A DNA stretch of 64,000 nt, from positions 186,001-250,000 of the forward strand of contig NZ_CVRM01000033.1 in assembly GCF_001258055.1 (NCBI RefSeq), read 5' to 3'. Positions 9,815 through 18,660 of this stretch are shown here, piece after piece; position 1 is the stretch's first letter, and each line of letters opens with the position of its first letter. The notes below the pieces were generated by a model. The model had not been told where the DNA came from and searched no databases. It saw nothing but the letters and a program-made list of their open reading frames with translations. Source of the stretch: Phaeobacter italicus (GTDB lineage: Bacteria > Pseudomonadota > Alphaproteobacteria > Rhodobacterales > Rhodobacteraceae). Made by a program: the position numbers and the translations under genes.

Positions 9815-9841
9815 CGCCAGGTTTTTCCGCAGTGTTTTTGG

Positions 9842-9875
9842 GACCGGGGAGGGGCGACACCCTCTCCGGTCTTTT
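9842..9875 (+). terminator. Intrinsic terminator after mrcA
   Basis: A 12-bp hairpin with one G-T pair (GACCGGGGAGGG / CCCTCTCCGGTC) and a six-base loop, followed by TTTT. Confidence 0.8.
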
Positions 9876-9901
9876 CATTGAGACCGCAGGTTCGCCTTGG
9901 C

Positions 9902-9930
9902 TTGCCCGCAGCGCGCGGGTGGTTTATCAC
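9902..9930 (+). promoter_or_regulatory. Possible prfB promoter
   Basis: TTGCCC (9902-9907), a 17-bp spacer and TATCAC (9925-9930) lie 33 bases before the prfB start and downstream of the mrcA terminator. The -10 is imperfect. Confidence 0.4.
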
Positions 9931-9962
9931 GCAGGCCTGATACGTGACTTCAAGGGATTGCC

Positions 9963-11087
9963 ATGCGCGCCGAGACTCAGAACATCGTGACCGATATCGA
10001 AAAGTCGCTTGAGCTGCTGGCTCAGCGTCTGGATTGGGAAACCGCGGAGTTTCGCCTCGAGGAATTCAACGCCCGTGTCGAAGACCCCAACCTGTGGGAT
10101 GACGCCGACGCGGCGCAGGCGCTCATGCGTGAACGCCAGATGCTGGTGGATGCGATCGATACCTACAAGTCGATCAAGCAAGAGCTCGCCGACAACATCG
10201 AACTGATCGAGCTTGGCGAAATGGAAGATGACAACGAGGTCGTCAAGGATGCCGAAGAGGCGCTTGTTGCGCTGAAGGAGAAGGCCGCCGAGAAGGAGCT
10301 TGAAGCGCTTCTGGATGGTGAGGCGGACAGCAACGACACCTTCCTTGAGATTAACGCAGGCGCAGGCGGCACCGAGAGCTGTGACTGGGCCTCCATGCTG
10401 GCGCGGATGTATGTGCGTTGGGCCGAGAAAAAGGGCTACAAGGTTGAACTGCAGTCCGAAAGCGCAGGCGACGAAGCGGGCATCAAATCCGCTGCCTACA
10501 AGATTTCCGGCCATAACGCTTATGGCTGGCTGAAATCCGAAAGCGGCGTTCACCGTCTGGTTCGGATCTCGCCATATGACTCCGCAGCCAAGCGGCACAC
10601 CTCGTTCAGCTCTGTCTGGGTCTATCCGGTTGTGGACGACAACATCGAAATCGATGTGAACCCTGCCGATATCCGCGTTGATACCTATCGTTCCTCCGGT
10701 GCCGGCGGTCAGCACGTGAACACCACCGACTCGGCTGTGCGGATCACCCACATTCCGACCGGGATTGTCGTGACCTCTTCCGAAAAGTCGCAGCACCAGA
10801 ACCGCGATATCGCCATGAAGGCCCTGAAATCCCGGCTTTACCAGCAGGAGCTGGACCGTCGGAACGCCGATATCAACGCCGCGCATGAAGCCAAGGGCGA
10901 TGCTGGCTGGGGCAACCAGATCCGGTCTTATGTCCTGCAACCCTACCAGATGGTGAAAGATCTGCGCACCAGCCACGAGACCTCAGACACCAAGGGGGTT
11001 CTGGATGGGGACCTGGATGGTTTCATGGCGGCCACACTTGCGTTGAATGTCGCGGGCAAAAGCCGCTCTGAGGCGCAGGGCGACTGA
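9963..11087 (+). CDS. prfB: Peptide chain release factor 2
   Basis: RF2 (374 residues) reads UGA/UAA stop codons and triggers peptide release. The GGQ loop is at 248-250 and the stop-recognition tripeptide is SPY at 203-205, where the textbook enterobacterial motif is SPF. The reading frame is uninterrupted from the ATG at 9963, so the autoregulatory +1 frameshift of E. coli prfB is absent. The partner RF1 and the methyltransferase PrmC that modifies both GGQ glutamines are at 41348-43257 in this window. Confidence 0.96.
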   Translation: MRAETQNIVTDIEKSLELLAQRLDWETAEFRLEEFNARVEDPNLWDDADAAQALMRERQMLVDAIDTYKSIKQELADNIELIELGEMEDDNEVVKDAEEALVALKEKAAEKELEALLDGEADSNDTFLEINAGAGGTESCDWASMLARMYVRWAEKKGYKVELQSESAGDEAGIKSAAYKISGHNAYGWLKSESGVHRLVRISPYDSAAKRHTSFSSVWVYPVVDDNIEIDVNPADIRVDTYRSSGAGGQHVNTTDSAVRITHIPTGIVVTSSEKSQHQNRDIAMKALKSRLYQQELDRRNADINAAHEAKGDAGWGNQIRSYVLQPYQMVKDLRTSHETSDTKGVLDGDLDGFMAATLALNVAGKSRSEAQGD

Positions 11088-11141
11088 GGTCGCGACAGGC
11101 CCGACATCGGGTCTATTCAATCCAACGTTGAAATTAGATCA

Positions 11142-11166
11142 CCCGTTTGCGTCGCAAGCGGGTTTT
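11142..11166 (+). terminator. Intrinsic terminator after prfB
   Basis: A 9-bp stem with one T-G pair and a three-base loop (CCCGTTTGC / GCAAGCGGG), followed by TTTT. Confidence 0.8.
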
Positions 11167-11218
11167 CTTTGGTTTTCCGGGTCGCTAGGCTGTTTTTGTA
11201 CAGCAGGCGAGGGCGATC

Positions 11219-12631
11219 ATGTCAGCACATTTCCAAAGCGCACGTCAGGTTCTGCGCGATCTTGCGACGCGCAAGCTCACGGCGGCAGAGCTGATGGAGC
11301 ACACGCTGGCGCGGATTGATGCGCTGAACCCCGACATCAACGCCATCGTCGCCAGGCGCGATGGGGCGGAGCTGATGAAAGAGGCTGAAACCGCCGATCA
11401 CGCCCGCACCCGCGGGCCACTGCATGGTTTGCCGATTGCGATCAAGGATCTTGCCAATGTGGCGGGGCTGACGACGACGCAGGGCTCGCCCATGTTGCGG
11501 GATTTCGTTCCGGCCGAGGACGAGCTGTTCGTTGCGCGGCTGCGCGCGGCGGGTGCCATCATCGTTGGCAAGACAAACACGCCGGAATTTGGGCTTGGGT
11601 CGCATACGTTCAACCCCGTGCATGGCGCTACGGCCAACCCCTATGATACCACGCGCAGTTGCGGGGGCTCCTCTGGGGGCGCGGCGGCGGCTCTGGCGAC
11701 TGGAATGCTGTCGCTGGCGGATGGCTCTGACATGATGGGATCGCTGCGCAACCCTGCGGGCTGGTGCAACGTCTATGGGTTCCGTCCCACGTGGGGGCGG
11801 GTGCCCAGCCAACCACGGGGGGATCTGTTTCTGCATCCTCTCGCCACAATCGGCCCGATGGCCCGAAGCCCCGAGGATCTCGCAATCCTTCTGGATGTGA
11901 TGTCCGGTGCTGATCCACGCCAGCCCCTGTCGGCGACCTGCTGGGCTGACAGCCCCACAGCGCCGCTGCCGACCGCGCAACCCATGCGGATTGGCTGGCT
12001 GGGGGACTGGGGCGGAGCCTATCCGATGGAGCCGGGCATTCTTGAAACCACGCGGGCCAGCCTGGATGTGCTGGCCGATCTCGGGCACAGGATCGAAGAG
12101 GTTCAGCCGCCATTCCCGGCGGATCGGATTTGGCAGGCCTGGTCGACCTTGCGCAGCTATGCATTGGCTGCGAGCCTGCGGATTTTCGCAGGTCAGCGCG
12201 GGCAGCTGAAGGCCAGCGCCCAATGGGAGCTGGACCGTGGATTGGCGTTGACCGGTCAGGAGGTCCAGTCTGCGTCCGATCTGCGCTCAGACTGGCAGCG
12301 TTCGGCTGCGCGGTTGTTTGAACGCTACGACGCGCTGATCCTGCCCACCGCCCAATGCTGGCCTTTTGACATCAAGATGGGCCATCCGACGCGCATCAAC
12401 GAGGTGGCGATGGATACCTACCATCGCTGGATGGAGGTGGTTGTCCCGGTCAGCCTGCTTGGCCTGCCCTCTGTGGCGGTGCCTGCAGGTTTTGGAGACG
12501 AGGGCCTGCCGATCGGTGTTCAGATGTTTGGAGCTCATGGCAGGGATCGGGCGCTGCTGGCCTTGGCACAGCAATATCATGAGGCCACGGATTGGCCCAA
12601 CCGCCGTCCGCCGCCGGGGCCCAACCCCTGA
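11219..12631 (+). CDS. Amidase-signature family hydrolase
   Basis: The 470-residue protein has the complete Ser-cisSer-Lys triad of the amidase signature family: Lys76 (AIKDLAN), Ser151 in the GGSSGG motif and nucleophile Ser175 in [10 protein letters not shown]. It hydrolyses an amide bond; the substrate cannot be told from sequence. It is monocistronic-looking and not next to gatB/gatC, so it is unlikely to be GatA. A GAGGG-like ribosome site precedes the ATG. Confidence 0.88.
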   Translation: MSAHFQSARQVLRDLATRKLTAAELMEHTLARIDALNPDINAIVARRDGAELMKEAETADHARTRGPLHGLPIAIKDLANVAGLTTTQGSPMLRDFVPAEDELFVARLRAAGAIIVGKTNTPEFGLGSHTFNPVHGATANPYDTTRSCGGSSGGAAAALATGMLSLADGSDMMGSLRNPAGWCNVYGFRPTWGRVPSQPRGDLFLHPLATIGPMARSPEDLAILLDVMSGADPRQPLSATCWADSPTAPLPTAQPMRIGWLGDWGGAYPMEPGILETTRASLDVLADLGHRIEEVQPPFPADRIWQAWSTLRSYALAASLRIFAGQRGQLKASAQWELDRGLALTGQEVQSASDLRSDWQRSAARLFERYDALILPTAQCWPFDIKMGHPTRINEVAMDTYHRWMEVVVPVSLLGLPSVAVPAGFGDEGLPIGVQMFGAHGRDRALLALAQQYHEATDWPNRRPPPGPNP

Positions 12632-12716
12632 CGGATCGCAACAGCACAGCCGACAGGCCACAGCGGCAGAAGGGCCAGAGCAGCAGACAGGCCAGAAAGA
12701 GGAGGAGCGTCAACTG

Positions 12717-13496
12717 ATGGAGGAAAAGGAATTCGGAGTGCCGCAGCTGCGGCCCATGTCAGCCGGCATCCTGCGGGAGGCATTGGCGCGGGGCTGGGCA
12801 GATTTCCGGGCGCGCCCCGGTTTCGGGCTGTTCTTTGCTGGTGTCTATGTGCTCGCGGGCTGGATGATGGCCTGGGTCACGATGGCGACTGGCACGACCT
12901 TCTGGTTGGTCCTTGCGGCAATCGGATTTCCGCTGATCGGCCCCTTTGCCGCGGTCGGCCTATATGAGGTTTCCCATCGACTGGATGAACGCCAACCCAT
13001 GACCACGCGCGATATTCTGGGCGTTGTGCTGCATCAACGCCGCCGCCAGCTGCCGTCGATCTGTGCCATCATCGTTATCGTTTTTCTGTTCTGGTTTTTT
13101 CTGGGGCATATGATCTTTGCCCTGTTTCTGGGGCATTCCACGATGACCAATATCTCGACCTCGGCCGACGTTTTTTTGACGGGCAACGGGCTCTTGATGT
13201 TGGCTGTGGGCACCGGGGTGGGGGCCGTGTTCGCCCTGCTGTTGTTCATGATTACGGTCCTGTCGCTTCCGCTGTTGCTGGACCGGGAGGTTGATTTCGT
13301 CACGGCTATGATCACCAGCTTCAGCTACGTCCAAAGCAATTTTCTGATGATGCTGATTTGGGCGGCGGTAATAGCGGTTGCGACCTTTGTGGCGATGGTG
13401 CCGGGGTTTCTGGGGCTGTTCTTGGTGTTGCCTCTGCTGGGCCACGCCAGCTGGCATGTCTATCGGTTGATCTCGCAGCCGGAGGGGGCGGCCTGA
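12717..13496 (+). CDS. DUF2189-type integral membrane protein
   Basis: A 259-residue membrane protein. A short cytoplasmic N-terminus with the conserved-looking [20 protein letters not shown] stretch leads into about six hydrophobic helices. This pattern fits the DUF2189 family, whose function is unknown. The start was set at 12717 because AGGAGG lies just upstream. It begins 85 bp after the amidase stop and runs convergent with the XRE gene, ten bases apart. Confidence 0.8.
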   Translation: MEEKEFGVPQLRPMSAGILREALARGWADFRARPGFGLFFAGVYVLAGWMMAWVTMATGTTFWLVLAAIGFPLIGPFAAVGLYEVSHRLDERQPMTTRDILGVVLHQRRRQLPSICAIIVIVFLFWFFLGHMIFALFLGHSTMTNISTSADVFLTGNGLLMLAVGTGVGAVFALLLFMITVLSLPLLLDREVDFVTAMITSFSYVQSNFLMMLIWAAVIAVATFVAMVPGFLGLFLVLPLLGHASWHVYRLISQPEGAA

Positions 13497-13506
13497 TCCA
13501 CACGTT

Positions 13507-14304
13507 TTAGCGAAACTGGCGTCCGGGGTTCAGCAGGCGGCGTTCAAACTGGGTCAGCGCCTGTTCCGCAAGGAACCCCGCCGAGCGGGCCGCGCGCAAC
13601 ACGGCTGCGGTGTCCTGGCCGAGGTATTCATAGAGCATTCTGGCCACGCGATCCCCGTGGTCGCTTTCGTGCGTGGTACGGGCAAGATAGCCTGACCAGA
13701 AATGCCCCTCCATCGTTGGCACTTTGGTCAGGTAGTTGAAGGTCGCAGTGACCGATCCGCGCCGCGCGATCAGAAAGGCGACGCCATCGTCCTGACTGGT
13801 GACCAGCCCGCGAAACTCTCTGGAACGGGCATCAACCGGCAGGCCCTGATACAGCATCGCGGCCCTGGCCTCGTAGCCGCGTACATAGGTCACGCTATCG
13901 CGGCGAAACACGTAGACCAATCCCTGAACGTAACGATCCTGACGGACAAAGCTGCGTCGGACAAATCGGTAGAGGCCTGATGGAAAGAAATCATCCGTCA
14001 GCCGCGTGATCCCCGCGCCGAGAAAATCCGCAAGTTCGGGCCCCTGAAGGATCTGCCCCTTGGTGGCGAGTTGATCGACAGGATCGAGCAGAATGCGCGC
14101 GTCCACGTCAAAAAAGCTACAAATCCGGTCAAGGATGTCAGGTCGAGGAAAACTCTCGCCAGTGAGATATCGGTTGAGTTGCGTCCGGTTGATGCCCAAA
14201 CGGCGAGAAAGTTCAGAGATCGACGGATATTGCTGGGCAAGCTGGCGCAGATTCGCACCAAACATGGATCGCAGTTCAACCGGAGATCTTTGATTTTTAC
14301 TCAT
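13507..14304 (-). CDS. XRE-family transcriptional regulator
   Basis: The 265-residue protein has an N-terminal helix-turn-helix (about residues 10-65, with ISELSRRLGINRTQLNRYL as the recognition region) and a roughly 190-residue C-terminal domain without a family I recognise. It is divergent from the cold-shock-like gene at 14530 across an AT-rich 225-bp gap with repeated motifs, so it may regulate itself and that neighbour. The ATG at 14304 was chosen over an upstream TTG at 14313. Confidence 0.82.
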   Translation of the reverse strand: MSKNQRSPVELRSMFGANLRQLAQQYPSISELSRRLGINRTQLNRYLTGESFPRPDILDRICSFFDVDARILLDPVDQLATKGQILQGPELADFLGAGITRLTDDFFPSGLYRFVRRSFVRQDRYVQGLVYVFRRDSVTYVRGYEARAAMLYQGLPVDARSREFRGLVTSQDDGVAFLIARRGSVTATFNYLTKVPTMEGHFWSGYLARTTHESDHGDRVARMLYEYLGQDTAAVLRAARSAGFLAEQALTQFERRLLNPGRQFR

Positions 14305-14368
14305 GCAGATCAATCATTTGATGGTGGTTAGAGGTCTTGTTTTGAAATTTGTTAACCGTTGTTCTGAA

Positions 14369-14430
14369 CAAAATAGCACAGGTTCGTTGGAAAATCGTGT
14401 CTGCTGATGCTAACTAGCGTCAAAATAGCA
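14369..14430. repeat. Two identical decamers in the XRE/cold-shock-like intergenic gap
   Basis: CAAAATAGCA occurs at 14369-14378 and 14421-14430, 52 bp apart, close to five helical turns, so both face the same side of the DNA. This is compatible with paired operator sites for the adjacent regulator. The gap is clearly more AT-rich than its surroundings. Confidence 0.5.
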
Positions 14431-14485
14431 TAAATCGGACACAAAGTGATCAATTGGTTTTTCGAGGTTCACGGTGTCCCACGGA

Positions 14486-14499
14486 TGTGATTTATCACA
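14486..14499. promoter_or_regulatory. Perfect 14-bp palindrome upstream of the cold-shock-like gene
   Basis: TGTGATTTATCACA has 6-bp arms around a 2-bp centre and ends 30 bases before the start at 14530. Its TGTGA-N4-TCACA form is close to Crp/Fnr-superfamily boxes, although the true regulator is unknown. Confidence 0.5.
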
Positions 14500-14529
14500 A
14501 AATATAGGCAGACTTATGCGAGGCTTGAT

Positions 14530-15021
14530 ATGATTGGCGTCATTCTTTGGGCGGATCGAAATCTACGTCAGGCCATGATCTGGTGCGAGGATCATGGCGA
14601 CCTTGCGTATTATCGTTGGACTACCGACGAAGCCCCGCTTGCACTGACGAAGGGGGATTGCGTGTCCTTCTCCATCACCATCGAGGGAAGCCTGCGGATC
14701 GCCAGCAATCTGGAACGGCTGGGCACAGAGCAGTCAAATGATCTCAGTGCTCAGTTGGCGTGGGGGCGGCGGCTTGATGCATCACATCCTGCGCAGGAGG
14801 CAGATTTCCGGGTGCCAGGGCCAATTGATCTGACCAGTGCAAATAGTGGGACGGTCATGACCTGGGCCGAAGCGCGCGAGGATCCTCTGTTTATCGATAT
14901 GCCTTCCTTGGGAGAGCCTGACGCCCCTGCAGTGGCGCTGGATGGGGCGGAAGAGATGGGCAACGTCATCTCCTTTCCAGATCAGGCGGAACGGGCAGCT
15001 CGTCAGGCGCGGCGCGCCTGA
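14530..15021 (+). CDS. Uncharacterised protein with possible cold-shock-like OB fold
   Basis: The 163-residue protein matches no family I can name. Residues 1-65 follow the spacing of a cold-shock domain: GVILWADRNLRQAMIWC, a mid segment with paired aromatics (AYYRW), then GDCVSFSITIEGSLRIASNL. The rest is acidic and looks disordered, ending in a basic tail (AARQARRA). A role as a nucleic-acid-binding small protein is inference only. It is divergent from the XRE regulator and followed by a bidirectional terminator. GAGG precedes the ATG. Confidence 0.65.
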   Translation: MIGVILWADRNLRQAMIWCEDHGDLAYYRWTTDEAPLALTKGDCVSFSITIEGSLRIASNLERLGTEQSNDLSAQLAWGRRLDASHPAQEADFRVPGPIDLTSANSGTVMTWAEAREDPLFIDMPSLGEPDAPAVALDGAEEMGNVISFPDQAERAARQARRA

Positions 15022-15049
15022 AGGCAGATCACCACCTGCACGGAACGAA

Positions 15050-15077
15050 AAAAGGCGACGCATCTGCGCCGCCTTTT
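15050..15077. terminator. Bidirectional terminator between the 14530 gene and ilvN
   Basis: AAAAGGCG...CGCCTTTT outer stem with an inner CGC/GCG stem, ATCT loop and one mismatch. The A and T flanks allow termination in both directions. Confidence 0.8.
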
Positions 15078-15099
15078 GATTTTGTGGGCTGCTGATCGA

Positions 15100-15660
15100 T
15101 CAGTTGCCGCGCAGCAGTGCCGCAACGCCAGTGCGGGCGATTTTGGTCAGCCCCAAGGGCCGCATCATTTCGGCAAATGCGTCGATTTTGTCCGGTGCGC
15201 CGGTCAGTTCAAAGATGAAGCTGTTGAGCGTGGTATCTACCACCTTGGCGCGGAAAATCTCTGCCAGGCGCATGGCTTCGACGCGCTTGTCACCTTCACC
15301 CACCACTTTGACGATGGCCAATTCACGCTCGACAAAGGGACCGGCCACGGTGAGATCGGTGACTTCATGCACCGAAACGATCCGGCCCAGCTGTGCCTTG
15401 ATCTGCTCAATCACCTGCGGGGTGCCGGTGGTGACGATGGTGATGCGCGACAGGTGGCCTGTGTGATCAACCTCGGCCACGGTGAGGCTGTCGATGTTGT
15501 AGCCGCGGCCCGAAAACAGCCCGATGACGCGCGCCAGAACACCGGGTTCGTTTTCCACCAGAATGGTGATGGTGTGACGTTCCTGAACATCCGAGAAATT
15601 CGGACGTAGGTTATAGGCGGAGTGGCTGGTGGAGCCTTTTTTGATGTGTAGGGCAGACAT
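15100..15660 (-). CDS. ilvN: Acetolactate synthase small (regulatory) subunit
   Basis: The 186-residue regulatory subunit confers valine feedback inhibition on acetolactate synthase. An N-terminal ACT domain (HTITILVENEPGVLARVIGL, with GRGYNIDSLTV) is followed by the ALS_ss C-terminal domain. It lies 66 bp downstream of the catalytic-subunit gene in the same direction and shares its attenuated promoter. Some annotations call this gene ilvH. Confidence 0.95.
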   Translation of the reverse strand: MSALHIKKGSTSHSAYNLRPNFSDVQERHTITILVENEPGVLARVIGLFSGRGYNIDSLTVAEVDHTGHLSRITIVTTGTPQVIEQIKAQLGRIVSVHEVTDLTVAGPFVERELAIVKVVGEGDKRVEAMRLAEIFRAKVVDTTLNSFIFELTGAPDKIDAFAEMMRPLGLTKIARTGVAALLRGN

Positions 15661-15726
15661 TTACGTCCCTTTCCTAAAAATCGGGGCAGGGCGATGTCGC
15701 CCCGCAGTATCTGTTCCTGAACCGGC

Positions 15727-17478
15727 TTAAACCAGCACCGCGCCGCCGGATTGGATGACGCCTTGGGTTTCGGCCTCGCCGAGCAGCATCTCGTTGTGCG
15801 CCTTGCCCGAGGGGATCATCGGGAAGCAGTTCTCATGCTTTTCCACCAGGCAGTCAAAGATGACCGGACCATCATAGTTGATCATTTCCATGATTGCGTC
15901 GTCCAGATCCTTGGGATCGCTGACGCAGATGCCCTTGGCGCCAAAGGCTTCGGCGAGTTTCACGAAATCGGGCAGGGCTTCGGACCAGGAGTGGCTGTAG
16001 CGTTCGCCATGCAGCAGTTCCTGCCACTGGCGCACCATGCCGAGACGTTCGTTGTTGAGGATGAACTGCTTGACCGGCAGGCGGTACTGCACGGCGGTGC
16101 CCATTTCCTGCATGTTCATCAGCCAAGAGGCCTCACCCGCGACGTTGATGACCAGAGCATCGGGATGCGCCACCTGCACCCCGATAGAGGCCGGCGTGCC
16201 ATAACCCATCGTGCCGAGACCACCGGAGGTCATCCAACGGTTCGGATCCTCAAACCCAAGGAACTGCGCCGCCCACATCTGGTGCTGGCCCACCTCGGTT
16301 GTGATGTACCGGTTGTGACCTTTGGTGAGGGCTTCAAGCCGCTCAAGGGCGTACTGCGGTTTGATGGTGCCTTCGGATGCCGTGTAGGCAAGGCAACGCA
16401 CATCGCGCCATTCGGTGATCTGAGACTGCCACTTGGCGATCGACTCGCTGTCCACCTTGCGGCCGCGGCTTTTCCAGATTTTCAGGATGTCTTCCAGCAC
16501 ATGCCCCACATCGCCGACGATGGGGATGTCGACGCGGATCACCTTGTTGATGGACGACGGGTCGATGTCGATATGCGCTTTGATCGAATTGGGGCTGAAG
16601 GCATCCAGACGACCGGTGATCCGGTCATCGAAACGGGCGCCGATGTTGATCATCAGATCGCAGTCGTGCATCGCCATGTTGGCCTCGTAGAGACCATGCA
16701 TGCCCAGCATCCCAAGCCAGTTCTTGCCAGAGGCAGGATAGGCGCCAAGGCCCATCAGGGTCGAGGTGACCGGGATGCCTGTCGCATCCACCAGTTCACG
16801 CAGCAACTGGCTGGCGCCGGGGCCGGAGTTGATGACGCCGCCGCCCGTGTAGAACACTGGCCGCTTGGCGGTTTCCAGCGCGGCCACCAGTTCGGTGATG
16901 GCGTCGAGGTCGCCCTTGACCGGAGGCTGATAATGGGAGGCTGCCGGTTTCGGCGCGTGATAGGTGCCTGTGGCGAACTGCACATCCTTGGGAATGTCGA
17001 TCAGCACCGGACCGGGACGGCCGGCGGTTGCAACATGAAAGGCCTCGTGCAGGGTCCCTGCGAGCTTCTCGGTGTCCTTTACCAGCCAGTTGTGCTTGGT
17101 GCAGGGACGGGTGATGCCCACGGTGTCTGCTTCCTGAAAGGCGTCAGAGCCGATCATGAAGGTTGGCACCTGACCTGTGAGAACAACCAGCGGAATGGAA
17201 TCAAGCAGGGCATCCGTCAGGCCGGTTACCGCATTGGTTGCCCCAGGGCCGGAGGTCACGAGCACAACGCCCGGCTTGCCGGTCGAGCGTGCATAGCCTT
17301 CCGCGGCGTGAACCGCCCCCTGTTCGTGGCGCACAAGAATGTGGCGAATGTCATTCTGCAGGAAGATTTCGTCATAAATCGGCAGCACAGCCCCGCCAGG
17401 GTAGCCGAAGACGGTGTCGACCCCCTGATCCTTCAGGGCCTGAACAACCATTTTTGCGCCGGTCATCTCACGTGTCAT
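15727..17478 (-). CDS. ilvI: Acetolactate synthase large (catalytic) subunit
   Basis: The 583-residue TPP enzyme makes acetolactate or acetohydroxybutyrate, the first common step to valine, leucine and isoleucine. The catalytic Glu52 (HEQGA), the SGPGATNAVTGL loop and the C-terminal TPP domain are present. At the cofactor Mg motif the usual Gly-Asp reads Gly448-Glu449 (NVAGEASWLMN), a conservative change worth noting. The gene is preceded by a leader-peptide attenuator and is cotranscribed with ilvN. The symbol ilvB is also used. Confidence 0.95.
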   Translation of the reverse strand: MTREMTGAKMVVQALKDQGVDTVFGYPGGAVLPIYDEIFLQNDIRHILVRHEQGAVHAAEGYARSTGKPGVVLVTSGPGATNAVTGLTDALLDSIPLVVLTGQVPTFMIGSDAFQEADTVGITRPCTKHNWLVKDTEKLAGTLHEAFHVATAGRPGPVLIDIPKDVQFATGTYHAPKPAASHYQPPVKGDLDAITELVAALETAKRPVFYTGGGVINSGPGASQLLRELVDATGIPVTSTLMGLGAYPASGKNWLGMLGMHGLYEANMAMHDCDLMINIGARFDDRITGRLDAFSPNSIKAHIDIDPSSINKVIRVDIPIVGDVGHVLEDILKIWKSRGRKVDSESIAKWQSQITEWRDVRCLAYTASEGTIKPQYALERLEALTKGHNRYITTEVGQHQMWAAQFLGFEDPNRWMTSGGLGTMGYGTPASIGVQVAHPDALVINVAGEASWLMNMQEMGTAVQYRLPVKQFILNNERLGMVRQWQELLHGERYSHSWSEALPDFVKLAEAFGAKGICVSDPKDLDDAIMEMINYDGPVIFDCLVEKHENCFPMIPSGKAHNEMLLGEAETQGVIQSGGAVLV

Positions 17479-17518
17479 CTGCTTATTGCTCCAATTGGCG
17501 GCATCGTCCGTTTCGCAT

Positions 17519-17589
17519 AAAAAAAGCCCCCGATTTCAGGTCGGAGGCGCATGGGTTCGATTATGGTGTACCGTTACCGGCCCATGCGC
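17519..17589 (-). promoter_or_regulatory. ilv operon attenuator (antiterminator and terminator)
   Basis: Read on the minus strand, GCGCATGGG (17581-17589) pairs perfectly with CCCATGCGC (17547-17555), forming an antiterminator. Its 3' arm shares two bases with the terminator arm GCCTCCGA (17541-17548), which pairs with TCGGGGGC (17526-17533, one T-G pair) ahead of seven U (17519-17525). The two folds are mutually exclusive. The upstream antiterminator arm lies inside the leader peptide codons, as ribosome-mediated attenuation requires. Confidence 0.88.
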
Positions 17590-17621
17590 ATGGTTCCTAC
17601 GATTACGACTAGGGTTTTCAT
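17574..17621 (-). CDS. ilv operon leader peptide
   Basis: A 15-codon reading frame encodes MKTLVVIVGTMRMGR and then TAA. It carries five consecutive branched-chain codons, Leu-Val-Val-Ile-Val (CTA GTC GTA ATC GTA), the products of the pathway. GAGGAG lies just upstream as a ribosome site. A ribosome stalled at these codons when charged Leu, Val or Ile tRNA is scarce would leave the antiterminator free to form. Confidence 0.92.
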   Translation of the reverse strand: MKTLVVIVGTMRMGR

Positions 17622-17650
17622 CGCGCTGGCTCCTCTTAGCGTTGAAGCGG

Positions 17651-17680
17651 ACCTTATGACCGGGGGGGAGGGGGCGTCAA
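17651..17680 (-). promoter_or_regulatory. Probable ilv operon promoter
   Basis: On the minus strand TTGACG (17675-17680), an 18-bp C-rich spacer and TAAGGT (17651-17656) put the start about 20 bases before the leader-peptide ATG, as expected for a short attenuator leader. Confidence 0.6.
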
Positions 17681-17943
17681 CAGGCAAAAGAGATCAAAAC
17701 ACCCGGTTTTGAGAAATTTTCTTGCGTGAGCCAGTTGGCTTGCGACATTTTCAGGTTTTTGAGTGCGGAAATGCTGCTCAATTCGGTCTCAACTGCGAGT
17801 TTTGTCTCTCGGTTGGCGGTGCTGCCAGAGGGGGAGATGCCGAAATCCTGAAAAAAGGGTCCCATTGCGGACGTATTTTGGCGCGGGGAGCGCTGCGTCG
17901 CAGCAGATTGGTGGAACGTGCGGAAAGGGGCCAGCCCGGCGGG
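17681..17943. other. Gene-free gap between ilv promoter and response regulator gene
   Basis: I see no convincing reading frame, RNA gene or terminator here. Together with the ilv promoter and leader it forms a 322-bp stretch without a conventional gene. Confidence 0.5.
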
Positions 17944-18588
17944 TCAGAAACTGTGACCGGTCCCCTGCAAAACGCCATGTTCCAACGCATATCGCGTCAG
18001 ACCCGCGGTAGAGGAGATCCCCAGTTTGCGTTTGATATTCTTGCGATGGGTTTCGACAGTGCGCACAGAAATATCAAGCGCCAGCGCAACATCCTTGTTG
18101 GATTTGCCCTGTGCGAGTTCCAGCAGAATGGTCTGTTCGCGCCCGGTCAACGCCTCGCGGTCGGGATTGTCCTTGGGTTTGAGAGAGCCCTCCGCTCCCG
18201 TGCAGAGGTAGGTTTCGCCGGACATGACGGCATCAATGGCCTGACGGATTTCCTCGGTGGGGACATCCTTCAGCACATAGCCCATCGCACCATGGGACAG
18301 GGCAGAAGAGATGTATTCCGGGCTGTCATGCATCGACAGGATCAGGATCCGTGTTTTGGGGGCTTCCTCAAGGATGATCTCGGTCGCGCTCAACCCGCCC
18401 AGTTTCGGCATGTTCAGATCCATCAGGATCACATCGGGATTGAGCGCGCGAGCTTGGGCCACCGCTTCTTCGCCGTTGGAGGGAATGCCGACGACCTCAA
18501 TATCGTCATAGCTTTCCAGAATGGACTGGATGCCTTCGGCGACCATGGGGTGATCATCTACAATCAGAACGCGGATGGTGTCTGGCAT
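17944..18588 (-). CDS. NarL/FixJ-type response regulator
   Basis: The 214-residue protein has a receiver domain with phospho-acceptor Asp57 (VILMDLNMP) and acidic pair Asp11-Asp12, and a C-terminal LuxR-type helix-turn-helix (LTGREQTILLELAQGKSNKD, then VETHRKNIKRKLGIS). It lies 72 bp downstream of the sensor kinase in the same direction, and the pair is divergent from the TRAP operon. It probably controls those transporter genes through the inverted repeat at 20206-20228; this is inferred from position. Confidence 0.92.
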   Translation of the reverse strand: MPDTIRVLIVDDHPMVAEGIQSILESYDDIEVVGIPSNGEEAVAQARALNPDVILMDLNMPKLGGLSATEIILEEAPKTRILILSMHDSPEYISSALSHGAMGYVLKDVPTEEIRQAIDAVMSGETYLCTGAEGSLKPKDNPDREALTGREQTILLELAQGKSNKDVALALDISVRTVETHRKNIKRKLGISSTAGLTRYALEHGVLQGTGHSF

Positions 18589-18660
18589 GGCTGCTCTCGT
18601 CTTGGTCTGGTGGCCCGGTAGGAGCCGTCCGGACGCGGGGGTCCGAACATGTTGCGCAGG

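Noticed and set aside
9963-10050. Programmed +1 frameshift in prfB
   Set aside because: The frame is continuous with no in-frame UGA near the start; the E. coli mechanism is absent.
15751-17520. Long frame opposite ilvI
   Set aside because: Antisense shadow of an enzyme with intact motifs; it also crosses the attenuator.
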